Assembly (NCBI GenBank): GCA_049999725.1
Contig: JBNGIS010010523.1
Location: 1-22,973 of the forward strand
Origin: Haplomitrium mnioides
Taxonomy: Eukaryota; Marchantiophyta; Haplomitriopsida; Calobryales
Reading direction: 5' to 3'
DNA length: 22,973 nucleotides
Part shown: piece after piece, positions 18,756-22,973 of the stretch
Layout: every line of letters starts with the position of its first letter
Position numbering within the stretch: position 1 is the stretch's first letter
Notes under the pieces: model-generated
Databases searched by the model: none
What the model was told of the DNA's origin: nothing
The model's input: the letters and a program-made list of their open reading frames with translations, nothing else
Position numbers and translations under genes: made by a program

Positions 18756-20414
18756 TCGTTGATTCATTACGAGGAGTTTTGACAAGTTTTGGAAATAAGC
18801 AACCACACTTGAATCTTGTTTTTAATTTTTTTGAGCAGCCATTAACCCTTTCTTGTTTTTTGATTTCAGTTTTCTCAATTTATATTTGACTTTGTCAACG
18901 CTTACCCGGACACAAATCGGTGGAGAGGGACTTCATCAAATTCGCTCTTAGTTTGAAAATTTTGAAACTTAAGTAAGGCCTTCACGTGGCACAACTAATG
19001 CCACATCCAAGTGCAGCGATGATGACAATGACATCAACAAGTAGACCTTCAACTGCAAGAAAAGAAGAAAGAAGGTGGAGCTAGGAGAGGCCTCAAAAAT
19101 AAAGAAGTCAGTGTTGCCACAAAAAAAAAAGTTGTTGCCACTACCGCTGGTTGAGAAGGAGCATGTACAAATGCCATCTCCACCTAGTTCTTCTTCTAGG
19201 TGCCATCATCTTCCCCCTCTAGCAGCTCTGAGGAGGAAGTTGAGCCAAAGCATGTGCAAACTCCAACAAAAAGAGCAAAGAGGCAAGTGTACAAAGGGCT
19301 CTGATCTTCTAAGAAAATAGAGCAGGTTGATCCTCACGCATTGTCTGAGGAGAACAAAAACAAAATAAAGGAGTCCACAATCCAGCGATGCAGAGTTGAG
19401 GAGGAAACAATTACTATTCAATTGGATAATTTGAACCTTCTAAAACCTGTAATGGATAACTAGAGGCCATTCCAGATTAAGAGGTTGAATGAAGATTTTG
19501 TTAAACTACTAGCACAAGAAATGCTCATGAACAAATATGCACATTTGTTTTTCATTGTGGTTGTAGACCCAAAATACAAGTTGAAGAGATAAGTCAGAGT
19601 TCAATATCAAGAATCCTAACAAGTACCGCTGCGAGATTGCAAGAGGCAATCACAGTGATGCCGCAAGGCAGCTTTTAATCACAAAGTATGGAGCAAAAAT
19701 TTTGATGCTATTGCTCTACAACTTCTACATGTACGTGGGGTTCGCACCAATAGAAGTCCAAATATTTACGGCTGATGACAACTACGACCAACGCTACCGA
19801 TTGGAGATGATGTCAATTGAGAAGGTGGAGTATTGGTATCAACGCTACATGGAGAGTGGGATGGTGTCATCCCAAAAGTTGAAACAAGAGCTTGTTCTGG
19901 AGACTTTGGAAATCAAGCCAAAGTTAACTCTTAAAAATACAGTAGCTTCTCTAAACAACTGGTTCCAACTGGCATTTTGAAGTAGAGAGCTATGGGAGTT
20001 ACAATAGAGTAGTTTTAGCATGTGGGAGAAGAAGCTAGTCAAAGGTTAGAAACACAAGGCCAAAGGATCACTAGGAATAGAGGATATGAAGTGGACACCT
20101 TGGAGGTCTTTTCAAGGTCTTTATGATGAAAATAGAATGTTATTTTTAAAGCGGGCGGAAGCCGAAGAGCTTTCAATCAAAGAAATATCTCGAAAACTTG
20201 AGAGACATAAAGTTTTGGTGGCAATGGTCAAATCATTTTGTATTGCAGCTCTTGGGAGGAGGCTAGGATGGAATATCCCATCCATACATAGGAATCAAAG
20301 ATGTCCTCTTTCTATTCAAGGTTCAAGAAATTGTTGGTAAGTTTTTTTTCCCTACTCCACTTGTATTTTAAAAGCTTGTTTGAATTATTCTAAAATACTT
20401 TTATTTTTTGAGTT

Positions 20415-20755
20415 TCTTTCATGCACGCATAGACATCTAAGAGTCCAACCGTACATGTACTCATTGTCTTTGCATGGGCTAGATCTCTCTGCTCGCATGG
20501 AGATCTAGCCTATGCGAGTATTGACTTCAGAGTCCGTATGAGCTTGGACTCTCAGAGTCCATACTAGCTTGGACTCTCAGAGTCCCTGCTAGCTTAGACT
20601 CTCAAAGTCCATGCGTGCATGGATTTCAAAGTCCTTGCTTGCTTGGACTCTCAGAGTCCATGCACGCAAGGACTTTAGAGTCCTTACATGCATGGACTTT
20701 AGAGTCCTTGCACACTTTGGCTCAAGAGTGCATGCGAGCATAAACTCTTGAGTTC
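20415..20755. repeat. Palindromic 24-25-bp array in intron 2 of right gene 2
   Basis: About a dozen units of the type AGAGTCCATGCACGCAAGGACTTT, several sharing a local variant (CTAGCTTGGACTCTC) that shows recent spread within this array. A separate palindrome, GGCTAGATCTC near 20467 with GAGATCTAGCC near 20501, flanks a short loop at the left end. No good acceptor remains after the array, where the left copy has a CAG. Confidence 0.85.
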
Positions 20756-21870
20756 TAGCTCTCTTTAACTGTTCTTTAACATTTAAACGACAACTTGTCA
20801 AAAAATTGACGGCCATTGCTAAAGGGAAAAAAAGATCAAGGTTGAAAAAGCCTCAGAAGATCAAGACCAAGCCCTAACCTTGGTATCATACCCTCCTGCC
20901 TTTTTGCTCCACTATCAATAAGCTAGAGAGTGGCAGCCAAGGCAACAAAATGATGCCACTGTTCTTTGAGCTGAAGGAGGGTTAGAAGAACAATACAAGG
21001 ACTTAATGTCCTATGTAGGTGGACTCAATGTGGTGTTTTATCAAGTCCACGTGGAGTCCAACACTCAACAATTAAACAATTTGGTGAAACCAAGAAGTTT
21101 CACTTTAGCAATTGTTGATATTCCTTATGGTACAACCTAAAGAAATGTCAGCATGACAACTTCGAGCCCTTTACAAAAGACAATATTTTTTACATGGCCT
21201 CTTCTTTTGCAGCTGTAACTACTTTCAATTTTTTGTCTTTTGTGATTATTCATTCTTTGCAACAATTTGACATCATAAATGATGCACTTTTACAGATTTG
21301 CTATGCTATCAACGACGACATCTGGTAATTTTTGTTTTGATTTTTTAATGTTTTAGTTTAACTTGTTTCCTTTTCCTTTAATTTCCTTACAATGTCTTAT
21401 TTTGTTTTATTATTATTATTACATAGACAAAACCAACATTCATCGTTCGGAGGGTCCTAAAATCGCTCATGTCTACGAGCACTTGACAGTGGGCTATTGG
21501 ACAAGGAGGGCAAGCATAGCATGAAGCTCTTAAATTTATAGTTTGAAGATGCAAGCGAATGTCCACGGCCAATAATGCAGAGCGTTTTCAATTGTCCAAC
21601 TATTTTGGCTAAACTTAAACATCAAGGAGATGATGTTCCTTTGAATGTGTACTAAAACCCACATGCTTTGTACAATTCTTTTATTGGCCTTTTTGTCATC
21701 TATGCAATATTGGATACTAAATCTTTGCTCTATGTCTAGCACATGTCTTGTTTGTGCTCTAAAGTTGATGCAAAATTCCAGCGCTGTGGAATATGATAAA
21801 CTTCAATCTATCTATGTTTCTCAAAGAGTTTTGATGATGGTTTCTTTGCCATGTGAACAAAATTGTAGAT

Positions 21871-22260
21871 TGTAGAAGAATCTCAAGGACCAAATTCAAA
21901 TGAGTAAGAACTCATTGTGAACTTTAATAGAGTTCTTCAACCAAAGGCAACTCAAGGTCCAAACTAAAACCAAGATTGCAAGCAAAATATAAGCAACCAC
22001 AGAACCCAAGTGATTCGAGAGGAACTCCAAAATGAGGAGTGGGGCTACAAAACCCTTCTATTTATACAAGAGAAGAGGATGTTATCCCTCTTTCTTCACT
22101 TACAAGTCACTTCTAAATTCAGCCCTAAAAGTAACTCTCTACTAAAAGTGACTTTGAAAGAAAGTAATCTAATCTCAACCCTAAAAATGACTCTTTACAA
22201 CTTCTTTCACTCTTCTCTATATTCTTATAAATAGCACAACCTTATGCTTGTACTATTACA
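21871..22260 (-). mobile_element. Solo LTR in exon 4 of right gene 2
   Basis: A 390-bp relative of the LTR at 9604-10037, in opposite window orientation but in the same orientation relative to gene 2. On the plus strand it starts TGTAGAAG and ends CTATTACA (TG...CA). The minus strand carries TATAAATAG near 22060. Flanks TAGAT (21866-21870) and CATAT (22261-22265) could be a diverged 5-bp duplication. Removing the LTR and one flank restores alignment with the uninterrupted left gene (AATCGCAGATAGTGTATG near 8650-8670). It lacks the 44-bp internal duplication. Confidence 0.8.
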
Positions 22261-22690
22261 CATATTGTCTATTCGTACCATGAAGAGCATGTTCCTCCTG
22301 GTCTAGCTGGTGAGTTTGGTGATTCTATTACAATCAATGGAGTGGAAAGTCCTAATAGGATTCTCTTGCGGTTGTAGATGCCCAAGGTTCTCAATCCATC
22401 AATGGATGAGACCATTCCTCTTGAAGACGACACGGCTAAAGCTTAAGCTTCAAAGTGATATACATCTTATAAATAATGAAGTATATCTCTTTTAAAATAT
22501 TTTGTGTTTGATGTATATTCTAGTAGCATTCCAAATAATAATTATTAAGTATTTTCTTGACGATCTCTTTTCTTTCAAAAAATGAATTTTGAATAAACTT
22601 ATTGGTTTTTGTAAAAACTAGCAACAAACAATATGCTGGCATGGAAGTTCTCTTTCGACTCATTTGGATTTTTGTACAAGTTTTCTTCAA

Positions 22691-22973
22691 TCATGAGTTT
22701 TTGGTTTTTTCTTTGTTGCTCATTAAACTTATTACAATCTTCAATAACGATATCATTCCACATCTAGGTCATTTTTAAAATTTTATTTTGGATATTCAAT
22801 TTTTCAAATTACTAGTGATTCATTGCTTGCTCGTATTGGAATGTCGGATATATTTTTATGAAAGACATCATCTTTTATGATATGAAAGCTTGAAGTCTAT
22901 GGAATCATAGGTTTTCTTTTTTGTTTTTATTTGTTATGTAAGTAAATACAAGTTCAAAGCAACTCTTACTAGA
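22691..22973. other. AT-rich right edge, nothing recognised
   Basis: Beyond the last clear homology to the left copy the sequence is AT-rich with no open frame. A very degenerate palindrome-like string (AAGTCTATGGAATCATAGG, near 22893) may be a last relic of the element's flank repeats. The element may therefore extend beyond the window. Confidence 0.35.

Larger units (their letters stand above)
17899..22446 (+). pseudogene. Right gene 2: ParB-like + DNA methyltransferase, heavily decayed
   Basis: Aligns with left gene 2 throughout. Exon 1 (17899-18257) has ATA in place of the start ATG and several stops, then an intact AAG/GTAAGA donor. Intron 1 is 18258-18869 (CAG acceptor). Exon 2 (18870-20336) includes the basic/Ser linker and the ParB-like segment (GNHSDAARQLLITKYG, near 19660), and ends at GTAAGT. 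Exon 3 has the motif IV-like VDIPYG (21117-21131), frameshifted just after, and a donor at 21325. Exon 4 starts near 21427 and reads WILNLCSMSSTC where the left copy has WILDLCSGFGTG, so the S-adenosylmethionine motif is destroyed. A solo LTR then interrupts the frame, and the gene resumes after it with IVYSYHEE...GDSITINGVE to TAA 22444-22446. Non-functional, but it confirms the exon structure inferred for the left copy. Confidence 0.7.
16250..22690. mobile_element. Right copy of the two-gene unit, inverted relative to the left
   Basis: Gene 1 (minus, truncated), a 5 x 30-bp array, a bidirectional promoter and gene 2 (plus) follow in order. Homology to the left copy begins in gene 1 near 16300 (left about 13820) and is last clear at about 22595-22660 (TATTGGTTTTT and ATGCTNGCATGGAAGTTC against the complement of 8270-8340). 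By eye the copies differ at perhaps a quarter of aligned exon positions and by many indels, so they are old. The C-terminal half of gene 1 is missing, which puts a breakpoint near 16250 next to the end of the left copy. Outer terminal repeats were not found. Confidence 0.6.

Noticed and set aside
20404-20816. Open frames running through the palindromic arrays (also 10404-10622 and 18299-18670)
   Set aside because: These are translations of tandem repeats; a 24-bp period keeps whichever frame is free of stops open. The arrays sit between matched splice sites, so they are intronic.
8270-22690. One giant transposon with terminal inverted repeats of about 6 kb
   Set aside because: The arms each contain a whole divergent gene pair and their own promoter, the spacer is simply the rest of left gene 1, and the arms are too diverged for a recent foldback. 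Two juxtaposed copies explain it better, although it is not excluded.

Overview
The window is nuclear DNA from a land plant. It has one intact, intron-containing class III (secretory) peroxidase gene with the classic four-exon structure, set in AT-rich, repeat-dense DNA full of decayed mobile elements. A run of 100 N marks an assembly gap. The species cannot be named from the sequence. The domain found in the mobile-element gene (DUF7869-like) is, as I recall it, commoner in non-seed plants, algae and oomycetes than in flowering plants, so a bryophyte, lycophyte or fern is my guess (inference).

Layout. 1-2410: AT-rich decayed DNA with a broken coiled-coil-like reading frame and the gap. 2411-3500: a minisatellite with a unit of about 60 bp. 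3501-7330: a region that looks richer in GC; it holds the minus-strand peroxidase gene (4228-5656, 331 aa after splicing) with a TATA box, and a G-quadruplex motif about 0.75 kb upstream. 7331-8045: AT-rich, nothing recognised. 8270-22690: two old, diverged copies of one previously unfamiliar mobile-element-like unit, lying in inverted orientation.

Each copy of the unit carries a divergent gene pair fired from back-to-back TATA boxes about 90 bp apart. Gene 1 carries a DUF7869-like domain (LQLD..., GHTHxxID motifs), probably the transposase-like partner. Gene 2 is a four-exon gene with a novel N-terminal domain, a Lys/Ser-rich linker, a ParB-like segment (GNHS motif) and a beta-class DNA methyltransferase domain (motif IV DIPYG, then motif I DLCSGFGTG). 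The left copy has gene 2 on the minus strand (8467-12806) and gene 1 on the plus strand (13362-15848). The right copy has a truncated gene 1 on the minus strand (16250-17127) and gene 2 on the plus strand (17899-22446). All four genes are broken by stops, frameshifts, lost splice sites or insertions. The two copies can be compared to infer exon boundaries and insertion sites.

Two secondary features recur across the unit. Arrays of a 24-bp unit built round the perfect 20-bp palindrome AGTCCATGCGCGCATGGACT occupy matching introns in both copies, and related palindromes occur in flanks and leader regions. Two solo LTRs of one retrotransposon family have hit gene 2 at different places; in each case the other copy preserves the empty site. 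The main discovery candidate is the combination of a DUF7869-type gene and a ParB-methyltransferase gene in one plant mobile unit studded with CpG-bearing palindromes.
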